Below, piece by piece: positions 10,178-19,148 of a stretch of DNA of 64,000 nt. Source of the stretch: Novosphingobium nitrogenifigens DSM 19370 (lineage in GTDB: Bacteria; Pseudomonadota; Alphaproteobacteria; Sphingomonadales; Sphingomonadaceae); NCBI RefSeq assembly GCF_000192575.1, contig NZ_GL876933.1, positions 799,881-863,880 of the forward strand. Reading direction: 5' to 3'. Position 1 is the stretch's first letter, and each line of letters opens with the position of its first letter. The position numbers and the translations under genes are program-made. Under the pieces are notes generated by a model. It saw only the letters and a list, made by a program, of their open reading frames with translations. It searched no databases and had not been told where the DNA came from.

Positions 10178-10621
10178 ATGGCACTTCTCTCGGAATTCAA
10201 GGCCTTCATTTCCCGCGGCAACGTGCTTGACCTTGCTGTCGGTGTTATCATCGGCGCCGCTTTCGGCAAGATCGTGACCTCGTTGACCGAGGATCTCATC
10301 ATGCCGGTGCTGGGGCTGGTCACCGGGGGCATCAATTTCTCGAACAAGTTCGTCGTGCTCGGCGCGGTTCCGGCGACCTACAAGGGATCGCTGGAGGACT
10401 ATGCCGCGCTCAAGGCCGCGGGTGTGGCGCTGTTCGGGTATGGGGCGTTCATCACCAATGTCATCAACTTCCTGCTGATGGCTTTCGTGATCTTCCTGCT
10501 GGTCCGTTCGGCCAACAAGCTGATGACCAAGCCTGCCGAAGAGGCTGCGCCGCCCCCGCCGTCGGGGCCGAGTGAAGTCGATCTGCTGATCGAGATCCGC
10601 GACGCTCTCAAGACGAAGTGA
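10178..10621 (+). CDS. mscL: Large-conductance mechanosensitive channel MscL
   Basis: A 147-residue channel that opens on extreme membrane tension after osmotic downshock. The N-terminal amphipathic helix [23 protein letters not shown]1 ([16 protein letters not shown]), a periplasmic loop and TM2 ([22 protein letters not shown]) are all visible, then a Pro-rich linker and the charged C-terminal helix [13 protein letters not shown]. Monocistronic: a strong hairpin with a T tract lies 60-100 bases after the stop. Confidence 0.97.
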   Translation: MALLSEFKAFISRGNVLDLAVGVIIGAAFGKIVTSLTEDLIMPVLGLVTGGINFSNKFVVLGAVPATYKGSLEDYAALKAAGVALFGYGAFITNVINFLLMAFVIFLLVRSANKLMTKPAEEAAPPPPSGPSEVDLLIEIRDALKTK

Positions 10622-10683
10622 GCTTTGGGGGCCCAGTGAACCTTGGGCCCAAGTGAACGCGGCGTCCGGGCGCCACGGAAAGA

Positions 10684-10722
10684 GGAGGCGGGAACCGCAA
10701 GGTTCTCGCCTCTTTTCGTTTT
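10684..10722 (+). terminator. Rho-independent terminator after mscL
   Basis: A 12-bp stem (GAGGCGGGAACC / GGTTCTCGCCTC, one G-T pair) with a GCAA loop is followed by TTTTCGTTTT. It lies between mscL and the tmRNA gene. A further 12-bp palindrome, CTTGGGCCCAAG, lies just upstream at about 10643-10654. Confidence 0.85.
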
Positions 10723-10762
10723 GGCCCCTTTCAATTCGGGGTGGGCGCCTTATATGCGCTCC

Positions 10763-11104
10763 TGCCGGTCTCGTGCCGGCTATGACGATAAACTGTGGCG
10801 TGCAATAGGCACAGCGGACCCGGGGGCGGTACCCGGCGGCTCCACCACCTCTCTCGCCTTGCGGGATAGATGACGGGGCCGAACTAGGATCGACGTGTGT
10901 TGAAAAGCGTTGCTTTCGTCCGGGCTGAGTAACCCGTTAAAGGCTCAAAACTCACAAGTGCCAACGACAACGAAGCACTTGCTCTCGCTGCGTAACCTGA
11001 CGGCCTAACGGCCAGATCTTACAAAGCGAAAGCGCGGTTGGACCCGCCGGGCAACAGAAGGATACCAGGGGTTGGGGGCGTACCTAGCAACAGAAACGCC
11101 CTAC
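10763..11104 (+). ncRNA. ssrA: Circularly permuted (two-piece) tmRNA
   Basis: Transfer-messenger RNA for rescue of stalled ribosomes and tagging of their products. Gene order is permuted as in other alphaproteobacteria. The acceptor piece comes first and ends with the T-arm (GGACCCGGGGGCGGTACCC) and CGGCTCCACCA (CCA at 10845-10847). A removed spacer (10848-10874) follows, then the coding piece starting GGGGCCGAACTAGGATCGAC at 10875. GGGGCCG pairs with CGGCTCC and includes the G-U pair expected for alanyl-tRNA synthetase. A TATATG at 10751-10756 is a plausible -10 box. The outer ends (10763, 11104) are estimated; the 3' end is a GGGCGT/ACGCCC hairpin. Confidence 0.93.
10960..10995 (+). other. 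tmRNA tag-coding ORF (tag AANDNEALALAA)
   Basis: Within the coding piece, the resume codon GCC (10960-10962) opens a frame encoding ANDNEALALAA followed by TAA (10993-10995). With the Ala brought by the charged tmRNA the tag is AANDNEALALAA. The ALAA end is the usual degron read by ClpXP, and the AND-N start matches alphaproteobacterial tags. Confidence 0.92.
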
Positions 11105-11127
11105 CTGCCTTTCATTCGAGTTGAGCC

Positions 11128-11367
11128 TCAGGTCCGGTCGTTTTGGGCCTCGGCCGCTCGTTCATAGGTCAGCGCGTCGAGAATCTTGGCGCCGCCCATG
11201 AACACCGCGACCATCGCGGCAAGGAACAGCATCTTTCCGCCAAAGCCGGGAAACTGGTCGAGATAGATCCGTCCCCGCTCGGCCGCGCCGAGGGCAAGGG
11301 CGTAGATGATCGCGAAGGCCTCGATCCGGTTCTTGATGATGAACAGGCGGAGAAGCTTGCGTAGCAT
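11128..11367 (-). CDS. Small membrane protein of unknown function
   Basis: A 79-residue protein with a basic N-terminus (MLRKLLRLFIIKNRIEAF), a first hydrophobic stretch with [16 protein letters not shown] and a second strong helix GGKMLFLAAMVAVFMGGAKIL, then a charged tail. It looks like a genuine small inner-membrane protein, convergent with the tmRNA gene, but I do not recognise a named family. Composition and codon use match the neighbourhood. Confidence 0.65.
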   Translation of the reverse strand: MLRKLLRLFIIKNRIEAFAIIYALALGAAERGRIYLDQFPGFGGKMLFLAAMVAVFMGGAKILDALTYERAAEAQNDRT

Positions 11368-11477
11368 GGTTAGGATCCGGTTAATTGTGCAACCTTGGGT
11401 GCTGATTTCATTAGCAAAGCCCGTGCCAATGCCCGAATGCCGCGCTCCCGCGCCTGCGAAGGTGTCCCGACTGTAAA

Positions 11478-11502
11478 GTCGGGCGACATGTTGCCGCCCG
11501 AC
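11478..11502 (-). terminator. Stem-loop downstream of astB
   Basis: GTCGGGCG / CGCCCGAC forms a perfect 8-bp stem with a 9-nt loop, 16 bases past the astB stop. A second small stem, CCCGAC/GTCGGG, is adjacent and shares bases with it. There is no long T run on the minus strand, so this is a weak or Rho-assisted terminator, or an RNA-end stabiliser. Confidence 0.5.
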
Positions 11503-11517
11503 GCACCGTAACGAAAA

Positions 11518-12783
11518 TCAGATCAACTCGTTAAGCCCGGCCTCGTCGAGGAGAGCCCGCCGCGCCGCAATGACGCTTTGGCCAAGACTTTCAGACCCAA
11601 GATCAAGGGGATCGATCTGTTCGGGCCAGGTCCGTGCAACGACTTTGGCAAGGGCGTCGATCCGTGCTTCGTCGAGCAGGAAGCGCGGATCGACCGTGGC
11701 GGGGTCGGCAACCACCCGCAGGCGCAGGCAAGCCGGGCCACCGCCATTGGCCATCGACTGACGAACGTCGACGGGCAGGACGCGGCGGATCGGACCGTTC
11801 GAAGCGAGCATCGCTTCGAGCCAGGTGCGAACCGATGGGGTTTCCCAGGCCTCGAGCGGGATGACGAGACCCATTTCGCCCGACGGCAGCGTCAGCAACT
11901 GGGCATTGAAGAGATAGGAACGGATCGCGTCGGACAGGCTGACGGCGCTTGCCGGAACCACGACGATTTCCGCTTCGGGCAGGGCGGCGCGGATCGCGGC
12001 ATAAGTGCCTTCGGGATCGGCAAAGGCCAGTTCATGGGTGAACAGCACGCGTTCGTTGGCGACGGCGACGACATCGTTGTGAAAGGCGCCTGCCGCGATT
12101 GCTTCGGTCGATTGTTCGACGAAGAGCGCGCGTGCGGGATCGAGGCCGTGGAGGCGGGCGACCGCGCGGCTGGCCTGTTCATGCTGGCGTGCGGGGAACA
12201 GGCCGCCGGGGCGTCCATAGACGAAGATCTCGAGGCCCGGCGCATCGTGGCGGGCGGCCATGCGCATGTGGTTGGCCGCGCCTTCGTCGCCGAAACAGGC
12301 CGGGACCGCGTCATGGACGGCGAAATGGGCCTTGTCGGCAAAGGCGAGACGCAACTGGCGCACGGTGTCGGGCCATTCCTGCGACCGATGCGGCATGGTG
12401 ACGAGATTGGCGGCAGTCAGGTGGCAACGCGCATCGGTGGTGTCGGGGGCGGGTGAAACCGTTGCGGCATTGGCCGTCCACATCGAGCTTGCCGACCAGG
12501 CCGCAGCGCGCAGGCGGGTTTCGGCTGCATCGGCCGGTTCGCGCGCATCGAGGCCGACAGCGGCGAGGAAGGCCGGATTGGGGCGCGGCAGTGGCGCGAA
12601 AAAGCCCTGTACCAGTCCCAGATGCAGGTTGTGGCGCATCTTTTCCAACCCTTGCAGCGCGGCGGCGCGGGGATAGGACGTGTCGCCGCCGTGGCTGGCC
12701 GAGGCGAGGTTGCCGAGGCTGAGCCCGGCATAGTTGTGGCTGGGGCCGACGAGGCCGTCGAAGTTGATTTCTACAAGCGCCAT
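11518..12783 (-). CDS. astB: N-succinylarginine dihydrolase AstB
   Basis: A 421-residue enzyme of the guanidino-group-modifying superfamily that converts N2-succinylarginine to N2-succinylornithine, releasing two ammonia and CO2. The start VEINFDGLVGPSHNYAGLS, the internal SWSASSMWTANAATVSP-like segment, the HLTAANL motif, the FHNDVVAV motif and the MANGGGPACLRLR end are family hallmarks with the catalytic Cys in the last. GGGAGAG precedes ATG 12783. It is the last gene of an operon with astA (18-base gap) and an M20 hydrolase. Confidence 0.96.
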   Translation of the reverse strand: MALVEINFDGLVGPSHNYAGLSLGNLASASHGGDTSYPRAAALQGLEKMRHNLHLGLVQGFFAPLPRPNPAFLAAVGLDAREPADAAETRLRAAAWSASSMWTANAATVSPAPDTTDARCHLTAANLVTMPHRSQEWPDTVRQLRLAFADKAHFAVHDAVPACFGDEGAANHMRMAARHDAPGLEIFVYGRPGGLFPARQHEQASRAVARLHGLDPARALFVEQSTEAIAAGAFHNDVVAVANERVLFTHELAFADPEGTYAAIRAALPEAEIVVVPASAVSLSDAIRSYLFNAQLLTLPSGEMGLVIPLEAWETPSVRTWLEAMLASNGPIRRVLPVDVRQSMANGGGPACLRLRVVADPATVDPRFLLDEARIDALAKVVARTWPEQIDPLDLGSESLGQSVIAARRALLDEAGLNELI

Positions 12784-12801
12784 GAGGTTCTCTCCCGGTT
12801 A

Positions 12802-13845
12802 TCAGCGCGCGACGTGCCAGATGGTGTCGCCTGCACTGACGCCCAGTGCGGCAGCCGCGACGGGATCGAGCACCACGCCGTCCGGCCCGTCTTCCGCCAG
12901 CTCCCCGTATGCGCAGCGATAGTCGGACAGGCGTCCGGTCGCGACCAGCGCGCGGCGTGCCTGGCCGGTGCCTTCGAGAGCGCGAACATGAGTGACGGTC
13001 GCGGTGCGCGCTTCGGCGATCGAGCGCACGCGATCGGTGCGCGCGGTCATGGTCGGCCCGCCGTCGAAAATGTCGACATAGCCCTCGGCGGCAAAGCCTT
13101 CCTCTTCGAGCATGCGCATGGCCGCGCGCCCGGTCGGGTGGGGCAGGCCGATCACCTGTCGCGCGCCTTCGGGCAGCATGGCGACATAGACGGGATGCTT
13201 GGGCATCAGGTCGGCGATGAACTGGTTGCCGTTGATGGCGTTGAAATAGTCCGCTTCCTGAAAGCTCATGCCGAAGAAGCGCCCGGCAACGCCGTCCCAG
13301 AACGGCGATCCGCCGCGTTCGTCGATGATCCCGCGCAGTTCGGCAAGGATGCGATCGGCAAAGCGCCGACGGTGCATGGCGATGAAGAGATAGCGGCTGC
13401 GCGCCAGCAGCAGGCCGAGGCCGCCTGCGCGTTCGCCGGGATGAAGGAACAGGCCGCCCACTTCGCTCGATCCTTCAAGATCGGTGACGAGATTGAGCAG
13501 TTCGGCACGGAATGTCCGCCCCAGTTCCTTGGAATGCTGGGTCAGCGTGGCGATGCGATAGGAATAGAACGGCCACTGTTGCCCGACGCAGGTGAAGATC
13601 TGCGCGGTGCCGCGCACTTCGCCGGTCGTCGTGTCTTCGAGCACGAGGACGAACAGTTCGTCCTTGACCTCGCGGGGGGCGCCTTCCTCGGTATTGCCGA
13701 AAGCCGCCGCCGCGCGTTCGAGCTTGGCGGTCAGCGCCTTGCGGTCGGGGGGCAGGTTGGTAAAGCCGCCGCCGGTCAGCTTGGCCATGTCGTACAGGTG
13801 TTGCAGGTCGCCGGGCGCAGCGGCGCGGATGCGAAAGCTCATCAT
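12802..13845 (-). CDS. astA: Arginine N-succinyltransferase AstA
   Basis: A 347-residue enzyme for the first step of the AST pathway: succinyl-CoA plus arginine to N2-succinylarginine. The start FRIRAAAPGDLQHLYDMAKLTGGGFTNLP and the GLFLHPGERAGGLGLLLARSRYLF acyl-CoA-site segment, DGVAGRFFGMSFQEADYF and IGLPHPTGRAAM are family signatures. I chose ATG 13845 because it overlaps the stop of the upstream M20 gene as ATGA, giving translational coupling; the frame extends further upstream only as a shadow. AstC and AstD are not in this window. Confidence 0.95.
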   Translation of the reverse strand: MMSFRIRAAAPGDLQHLYDMAKLTGGGFTNLPPDRKALTAKLERAAAAFGNTEEGAPREVKDELFVLVLEDTTTGEVRGTAQIFTCVGQQWPFYSYRIATLTQHSKELGRTFRAELLNLVTDLEGSSEVGGLFLHPGERAGGLGLLLARSRYLFIAMHRRRFADRILAELRGIIDERGGSPFWDGVAGRFFGMSFQEADYFNAINGNQFIADLMPKHPVYVAMLPEGARQVIGLPHPTGRAAMRMLEEEGFAAEGYVDIFDGGPTMTARTDRVRSIAEARTATVTHVRALEGTGQARRALVATGRLSDYRCAYGELAEDGPDGVVLDPVAAAALGVSAGDTIWHVAR

Positions 13846-15047
13846 TCCCCTCCCGAAAGTCGATGCAGCACAAGCGCCGAGAGCCGTGCCCGTTCGGCAA
13901 GCGAAGGCACGATCAGGAACTCGTCCGTTGAATGGATGGCGCCGCCGCGCACGCCCATGGTGTCGACCACGGGAACGCCGCAGGCAGCGATATTGTTGCC
14001 GTCGCAGACCCCGCCGGTCGATTGCCAGGCGATCGTCTGGCCCAGGGCCGCCCCGCAATCGCGGACAAGGCCGAACAATCCCTCGGCTTCGGGGGTCAAC
14101 GGCTTGGGCGGGCGGGAAATGCCGCCGTGGACATGGATGGAAACGCCGTGGGCGGTTTCGATCGCGGCGATCAGGATGGGCAGGGCCGCAGCAAAGGCAT
14201 CGGCCGCCTCGACCGCGCGGGGGCGGATGTTGAAACGGACAATGGCATGGTCGGGCACCACATTGTTGGCCGAGCCGCCTTCGATCCTGGCCGGGTTGAC
14301 GGTGATCCCGGCGTTCTCGAGGCCTTTGAGGCGCAGGACGAGATCGGCGGCGGCAACGATCGCGTTGCGGCCTTCCTCGGGATTGCGCCCGGCGTGGGCC
14401 GAACGACCGGTGATGATCACTGAATAGTTGCCGCTGCCCGCACGAGCCCCTGCCAGGGTGCCGTCGGGCCGGGCTGAGGGTTCGTAGGTGAGCGCCGCCG
14501 CCTTGCCCGCAGCGAGGCGCGCGATCAGCGGGGCCGAGGACAGGCTGCCGGTTTCCTCGTCGGCATTGAGGAGCACGTCATAGCCGACGCCCGTTGCGGC
14601 CGGGCTCTGTTCGAACGCGAGCAGGGCTGCCAGAATGACTGCGATCCCGCCTTTCATGTCGGCAACGCCGGGGCCGTTGAGCGTCTCGGCGTCGAGCCAG
14701 CGGGTCGTCTGGAACGGATGGTCGATAGGGAACACCGTGTCCATATGCCCGGTCAGCAGATAGCGCCGGTTGGCTTGCGGACGCACCCGCAGGACGAGAT
14801 TGCGGCCATGGGCAATGGCAACGGCCCGTCCGTCGGCTGCGACCGCCTCGACCGGGGCGGCCTCTTCGAGCTCCACGTCGCCGGGCAGGGCGGCAAAGGC
14901 CTCGGCCAGCACGTCGGCTTGTCGGGCAAGGCCGTCGAGATTGCGGGTGCCGGTGTTGATCGCGCTCCACGCCAGGACCTGATCCAGCATCGGCGCGGGG
15001 TCGATGCGCGCAAGGCAATCGTGTTCGCTCGTGGAGAGAGTGTGCAT
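13842..15047 (-). CDS. M20 family metallohydrolase heading the arginine succinyltransferase operon
   Basis: A 401-residue zinc hydrolase of the M20/ArgE/CPG2 type. Metal-site motifs are [26 protein letters not shown] with the catalytic Glu, and the final GAIHSTDEF His. The dimerisation lid contains [17 protein letters not shown]. The closest flavour is carboxypeptidase G2 (glutamate carboxypeptidase). Being first in an operon with astA and astB, and with no astE here, it may cleave N-succinylglutamate to succinate and glutamate; that is inference. ATG 15047 is preferred; a GTG at 15083 lies inside an inverted repeat. Confidence 0.9.
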   Translation of the reverse strand: MHTLSTSEHDCLARIDPAPMLDQVLAWSAINTGTRNLDGLARQADVLAEAFAALPGDVELEEAAPVEAVAADGRAVAIAHGRNLVLRVRPQANRRYLLTGHMDTVFPIDHPFQTTRWLDAETLNGPGVADMKGGIAVILAALLAFEQSPAATGVGYDVLLNADEETGSLSSAPLIARLAAGKAAALTYEPSARPDGTLAGARAGSGNYSVIITGRSAHAGRNPEEGRNAIVAAADLVLRLKGLENAGITVNPARIEGGSANNVVPDHAIVRFNIRPRAVEAADAFAAALPILIAAIETAHGVSIHVHGGISRPPKPLTPEAEGLFGLVRDCGAALGQTIAWQSTGGVCDGNNIAACGVPVVDTMGVRGGAIHSTDEFLIVPSLAERARLSALVLHRLSGGE

Positions 15048-15074
15048 TCCTTGCTCTATTATGAGTTCGTTGGA

Positions 15075-15096
15075 AAAATGCACGGGAGTGCATTTT
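15075..15096. promoter_or_regulatory. Perfect inverted repeat upstream of the ast operon
   Basis: AAAATGCAC-GGGA-GTGCATTTT is a perfect 9-bp inverted repeat, 28 bases upstream of the M20 hydrolase start. Its position and symmetry suggest an operator for an arginine-responsive or AsnC/Lrp-type regulator; no such regulator is in the window. Confidence 0.6.
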
Positions 15097-15100
15097 CAAT

Positions 15101-15181
15101 GCGGCACCGGCCCTCTCCCCCACCCGACCACCCAACGATAGTACCCTGTGGGTGGTCGGGTGGGGAGAGGGCCGGTGCCGC
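15101..15181. repeat. Long hairpin repeat between the ast operon and malate synthase
   Basis: Left arm 15101-15133 and right arm 15150-15181 are reverse complements over 32 bp with a single extra C in the left arm; the loop is 16 bases. The arms start GCGGCACCGG and read CCCTCTCCCC then ACCCGACCACCC. A second, smaller perfect hairpin, AAATCCGGC-TGCT-GCCGGATTT (15182-15203), abuts it. It resembles a dispersed REP/BIME-type element or a strong bidirectional terminator; no coding sequence is inside. The remaining 15204-15434 shows nothing I can name except the malate synthase upstream region. Confidence 0.75.
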
Positions 15182-15434
15182 AAATCCGGCTGCTGCCGGA
15201 TTTCAACGAAACGTCTTAGCGCAGCAGTTGGGTAAGGTGAAGCCACCCCCCTGGTGGGCAGGCACAGGCCGCTGGCCGAGCATACCTATGCAATTGTTCT
15301 TGCGCGCGATTGCCAAACGATGCGGGACAAGGCATAGAGGGCTCAGCGTTCCTCCCCAGGATTGCCGATTCACGTCCGGTGCGCCGCTTTTTGGCAGCAC
15401 CACCATGTTTCGTAAGTCTATGGGAATACAGGAT

Positions 15435-17561
15435 ATGACCGATCGCGTTGACCGCTCCGGCCTTCAGGTCGATGCCGCGCTGGCCGCTTTTATCGAAACC
15501 GATGTTCTTGGTCCCGTCGGGATCGCTGCTGCCGATTTCTGGGCCGGTTTTGCCGGGCTGGTGGATCGTTTCGTGCCGGTCAATCGCGGCCTGCTGGCAC
15601 GCCGTGACGAGCTTCAGGCAAAGATCGACGACTGGTATCGCGCTCGCAAGGGGCAGTCGCTCGACGTTGCCGCCCAGCGCGCGTTCCTGAGCGAAATCGG
15701 CTATCTGGTTCCCGAACCGGCGCCGTTCGCTATCGCGACGACCAATGTCGATGCGGAAATCGCCACCATGGCCGGGCCGCAGCTGGTCGTTCCGGTTCTC
15801 AACGACCGGTTCCTGCTCAATGCGGCCAATGCGCGCTGGGGCAGCCTCTATGACGCGTTCTACGGCACCGATGCGCTCGATGCGGCGCCGGCGCGTCCGG
15901 GGGGCTATGACGCCGAACGCGGTGCTGCGGTGATCGCCGCGGCGCGTGCTTTCCTCGACAAGGCCCTGCCGCTCGCGGCCGGGTCGTGGACCGAATGGGA
16001 CGGCGAAGGCGTTCCCGCGCTTGCCGATCCGACCCAGTTCATTGCCCGCAAGGACGGCGGCCTGCTGTTCCGTCACAACGGCCTCCACATCGAAGTCGTG
16101 CTCAACCGCGCAAGCCCGGTCGGCGCGACCGACAAGGCGGGCATTGCCGACGTCGTTCTCGAAGCGGCGCTGACTACGATCGTCGATCTGGAAGACTCGG
16201 TCGCGGCAGTCGATGCCGAAGACAAGCTGGTCGCCTATCGCAACTGGCTGGGCCTCATGCGCGGCGATCTCGTCGCCAGCTTCGAAAAGGGCGGGCGCAC
16301 GATGACCCGTTCGCTCGACGCGGATCGCGTGTGGACAGCGCCTGACGGTTCGACGATTACGCTGTCGGGCCGTAGCCTGCTGTTCGTGCGCAATGTCGGT
16401 CATCTCATGACCAACCCGGCGATCCTGCTCGCCGACGGCAGCGAAATCCCCGAAGGGATCATGGACGCGGCGATCACCAGCGCGATCGCGATGCACGATC
16501 TCAAGGGGCTGAGCCCCTATCGCAACAGCCGCGAAGGCTCGATCTATATCGTCAAGCCCAAGATGCACGGGCCCGAGGAAGCGGCGTTCACCAACGACCT
16601 CTTCGCCGGGGTCGAAGACGTTCTGGGTCTGCCGCGCTTCACCATCAAGGTCGGCGTCATGGACGAGGAACGCCGCACTTCGGCCAACCTTGCCGCCTGT
16701 ATCGCGGCGGTGAAGGACCGCGTCGTCTTCATCAACACCGGCTTCCTCGACCGTACGGGCGATGAAATCCATACCGCGATGCAGGCCGGCCCGGTGATCC
16801 GCAAGGGCGCGATGAAGGCTTCGGCCTGGATCGCGGCCTATGAAGCGCGCAATGTCGCGATCGGTCTTGCCAGCGGCCTGTCGGGCAAGGCGCAGATCGG
16901 CAAGGGCATGTGGGCGGCTCCCGACATGATGCGCGACATGCTTGCGCAAAAGATCGGCCATCCCAAGACCGGGGCGAACACCGCCTGGGTTCCCTCGCCG
17001 ACCGCAGCGACCCTGCATGCGACCCACTATCATGAAATCGACGTTTTTGGTCTGCGCGAAGGCATCGCGGCAGCGGGCATTCCCTCGCTCGACGCGCTGC
17101 TGACCGTGCCGTTGGCCGACGGGACCAACTGGTCGCCCGAGGAAGTCGCCGAGGAACTCGACAACAACGCGCAGGGCCTGCTCGGCTATGTCGTGCGCTG
17201 GATCGACCAGGGGGTCGGTTGTTCCAAGGTGCCCGACATCAACGATGTCGGCTTGATGGAAGACCGCGCGACCTTGCGCATTTCCAGCCAGCATATCGCC
17301 AACTGGCTGCTCCACGGGGTCGTCACGCCCGAGCAGGTTACCGAAAGCCTCCAGCGCATGGCCGCCAAGGTCGACGGGCAGAATGCCGGTGATCCGCTTT
17401 ACGAACCGATGGCGGGCAACTGGGACACCAGCTTTGCCTTCCGTGCGGCATGCGATCTGGTGTTCAAGGGCGTCGAACAGCCCAGCGGCTACACCGAACC
17501 GCTGCTGCACGCCTGGCGGCGCAAGAAGAAGGCGGCGGCGAAAGTGGCCGAACCGGCCTGA
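15435..17561 (+). CDS. glcB: Malate synthase G
   Basis: A 708-residue enzyme condensing glyoxylate and acetyl-CoA to malate (glyoxylate/glycolate metabolism). Hallmarks visible are GHLMTNPAI, the segment with [14 protein letters not shown] (acidic Mg-binding), [31 protein letters not shown] with catalytic Asp, MWAAPDMM and [14 protein letters not shown]. The length fits isoform G (about 720), not A. The start was placed at MTDRVDRSG; in-frame ATGs at 15405 and 15420 are alternatives. No isocitrate lyase is adjacent. Confidence 0.96.
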   Translation: MTDRVDRSGLQVDAALAAFIETDVLGPVGIAAADFWAGFAGLVDRFVPVNRGLLARRDELQAKIDDWYRARKGQSLDVAAQRAFLSEIGYLVPEPAPFAIATTNVDAEIATMAGPQLVVPVLNDRFLLNAANARWGSLYDAFYGTDALDAAPARPGGYDAERGAAVIAAARAFLDKALPLAAGSWTEWDGEGVPALADPTQFIARKDGGLLFRHNGLHIEVVLNRASPVGATDKAGIADVVLEAALTTIVDLEDSVAAVDAEDKLVAYRNWLGLMRGDLVASFEKGGRTMTRSLDADRVWTAPDGSTITLSGRSLLFVRNVGHLMTNPAILLADGSEIPEGIMDAAITSAIAMHDLKGLSPYRNSREGSIYIVKPKMHGPEEAAFTNDLFAGVEDVLGLPRFTIKVGVMDEERRTSANLAACIAAVKDRVVFINTGFLDRTGDEIHTAMQAGPVIRKGAMKASAWIAAYEARNVAIGLASGLSGKAQIGKGMWAAPDMMRDMLAQKIGHPKTGANTAWVPSPTAATLHATHYHEIDVFGLREGIAAAGIPSLDALLTVPLADGTNWSPEEVAEELDNNAQGLLGYVVRWIDQGVGCSKVPDINDVGLMEDRATLRISSQHIANWLLHGVVTPEQVTESLQRMAAKVDGQNAGDPLYEPMAGNWDTSFAFRAACDLVFKGVEQPSGYTEPLLHAWRRKKKAAAKVAEPA

Positions 17562-17607
17562 GAGTGTCGGTGCCGCTTATCGGAAACTGAATCCGGAACG
17601 GTAACGG

Positions 17608-17635
17608 GGCGCGAGGGGCAAAAGACCCTCGCGCC
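17608..17635 (+). terminator. Hairpin downstream of malate synthase
   Basis: GGCGCGAGGG / CCCTCGCGCC is a perfect 10-bp stem with an 8-nt loop, 46 bases after the malate synthase stop. No T run follows, so it may act as an attenuating or stabilising structure. Confidence 0.55.
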
Positions 17636-17668
17636 ATCCACAGGATGACACGCGGTGGAGTGCCGGTG

Positions 17669-17935
17669 ATGAACGTTTACGAGGCCATTGGTCAGAGTGT
17701 GGAACGCAAGAGCGTCGTCACGCGCGTTCCCAAAGTGGAAGTCCCGGTTGTCGATGTCGCCGCGATCCGCGCGAGCACCGGCTTGTCGCAGAGCGCCTTT
17801 GCCCGCAGCATCGGCGTTCCCAAGGGCACCCTGCTCAATTGGGAGCACGGCCGCCGTCGCCCGACCGGCCCGGCGCAAGTGCTTCTCGCGATGATCGCGA
17901 AGAAGCCTTCGCTGGTCAGCGAACTGCTGCGCTGA
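17669..17935 (+). CDS. Small XRE-type helix-turn-helix regulator
   Basis: An 88-residue protein. The helix-turn-helix at about 35-75 reads IRASTGLSQSAFARSIGVPKGTLLNWEHGRRRPTGPA, typical of HigA/MqsA-like antitoxins and small XRE repressors. ATG 17669 was chosen over 17645 because GGAG sits 10-13 bases upstream. It stands alone between glcB and the convergent antiporter gene; no toxin-like ORF is beside it, so an orphan regulator is more likely than a toxin-antitoxin pair. Confidence 0.85.
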   Translation: MNVYEAIGQSVERKSVVTRVPKVEVPVVDVAAIRASTGLSQSAFARSIGVPKGTLLNWEHGRRRPTGPAQVLLAMIAKKPSLVSELLR

Positions 17936-17941
17936 CGTGTT

Positions 17942-19144
17942 TCATGCGTGGCTGTGGACTTGATCCGCAGCCACGTTGGCCTTGCGCAGCAGGCGCGGCA
18001 CAGTCAGCCCCTGTACGAAAATGGAAAAGGCGACGACGGCAAAGGCCGTGCTGACGAGCGCGTCGTGCTCGGGCAGGGCCTGCGGCGCGCCGAGTGCGAG
18101 CGCAAGGGCGAGGGCCCCGCGCAGCCCGCCCCAGACGAGGATGTGCTGGGTCAGGCGGTCGACCGCGATGGGGCTTTTGCGAAAGATCCGTGCGATCGGA
18201 TAGATCGCCGCAGCCCGGCCCGCGAGCACCGCGACCGTGCCGACCAGCGCGGGCAGCCAGTAACTGGCGATCGGCTGGATCGCCTCGCTGCTGCCGATGA
18301 GCAGGAACACCACCGAATTGGCAAGGAATGCGGCGAATTCCCAGAAACGGACGACCGCCTGCCCGCCTTCTTCGGTAAGGTCGCGACCCATGCCCCGGTT
18401 GCCGACCAGCATCCCCGCCGACAAGGTGGCGAGCACGCCCGAAACATGCAGTTCCTCGGCCAGCAGGAACGAGCCGTAGGCGGCCAGCATGGTCAGCGTG
18501 ATTTCGACGAGATGGTCGTCCGAAGGGCGCGCCACCAGCATCAGCGCTCCCCCGACGGCAAGGCCGAGCAGGACCCCGCCGCCGACCGTCGATGCCAGCG
18601 CCAGGACCACGCCCGAAGGCGTCGAGGCCTCGCCCGCGATCCATGCCGCAACCAGCGCGAACAGGACCGCCGCCGCACCGTCGTTGATAAGGCTTTCGGC
18701 CTCCATCAGGAAGCGCAGCCGCTGATCGGCTTTCTGTTCCTTCATCAGGGCAATGACCGAGACTGGATCGGTCGCGGCGATAAGGCTGCCGAACAGGAGC
18801 GAGGCGGGCCATCCCCATGCGGCCAGCCAATGCATGCCCACCGCGACCACGAGCGCCGACAGCAAAGTGCCGCCAAAGGCAATGCTCAGGACCAGCGGGC
18901 TTTCCCGTCGAAACTGCGCCCAGCCCAGATGGAGGGCGGCTTCGAAAACCAGTGGGGGCAGCAGCACGGAAAAGACGAGTTCGGGCGTCAGCGCGAGACC
19001 GCTGTGAAATCCGAACAGGCTGAGCGCGATTCCCGCAACGACCAGCCCGATCGCATAAGGTTGCGCAAACCGGCGACAGGCGATCGCGACCAGACAGGCG
19101 ATGAACAGCAACAGGCCGAGCGTGACCGTATCGACATGATGCAT
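17942..19144 (-). CDS. Cation:proton antiporter, CPA1/NhaP type
   Basis: A 400-residue integral membrane protein with about 12 hydrophobic segments. The transport core motif ATDPVS (about residue 125) and ALINDGAAAVLFAL-like segment (here AESLINDGAAAVLF) are CPA1 hallmarks, with the acidic residues needed for Na+/H+ exchange; the later WGGLRGALALALAL is also typical. It lacks a long cytoplasmic tail. It starts 4 bases after the stop of the DUF389 gene, so the two form an operon probably concerned with ion homeostasis. Confidence 0.92.
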   Translation of the reverse strand: MHHVDTVTLGLLLFIACLVAIACRRFAQPYAIGLVVAGIALSLFGFHSGLALTPELVFSVLLPPLVFEAALHLGWAQFRRESPLVLSIAFGGTLLSALVVAVGMHWLAAWGWPASLLFGSLIAATDPVSVIALMKEQKADQRLRFLMEAESLINDGAAAVLFALVAAWIAGEASTPSGVVLALASTVGGGVLLGLAVGGALMLVARPSDDHLVEITLTMLAAYGSFLLAEELHVSGVLATLSAGMLVGNRGMGRDLTEEGGQAVVRFWEFAAFLANSVVFLLIGSSEAIQPIASYWLPALVGTVAVLAGRAAAIYPIARIFRKSPIAVDRLTQHILVWGGLRGALALALALGAPQALPEHDALVSTAFAVVAFSIFVQGLTVPRLLRKANVAADQVHSHA

Positions 19145-19148
19145 GGGA

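Noticed and set aside
17669..17935. Toxin-antitoxin module
   Set aside because: Only the antitoxin-like HTH protein is present; neither side has a small toxin ORF.
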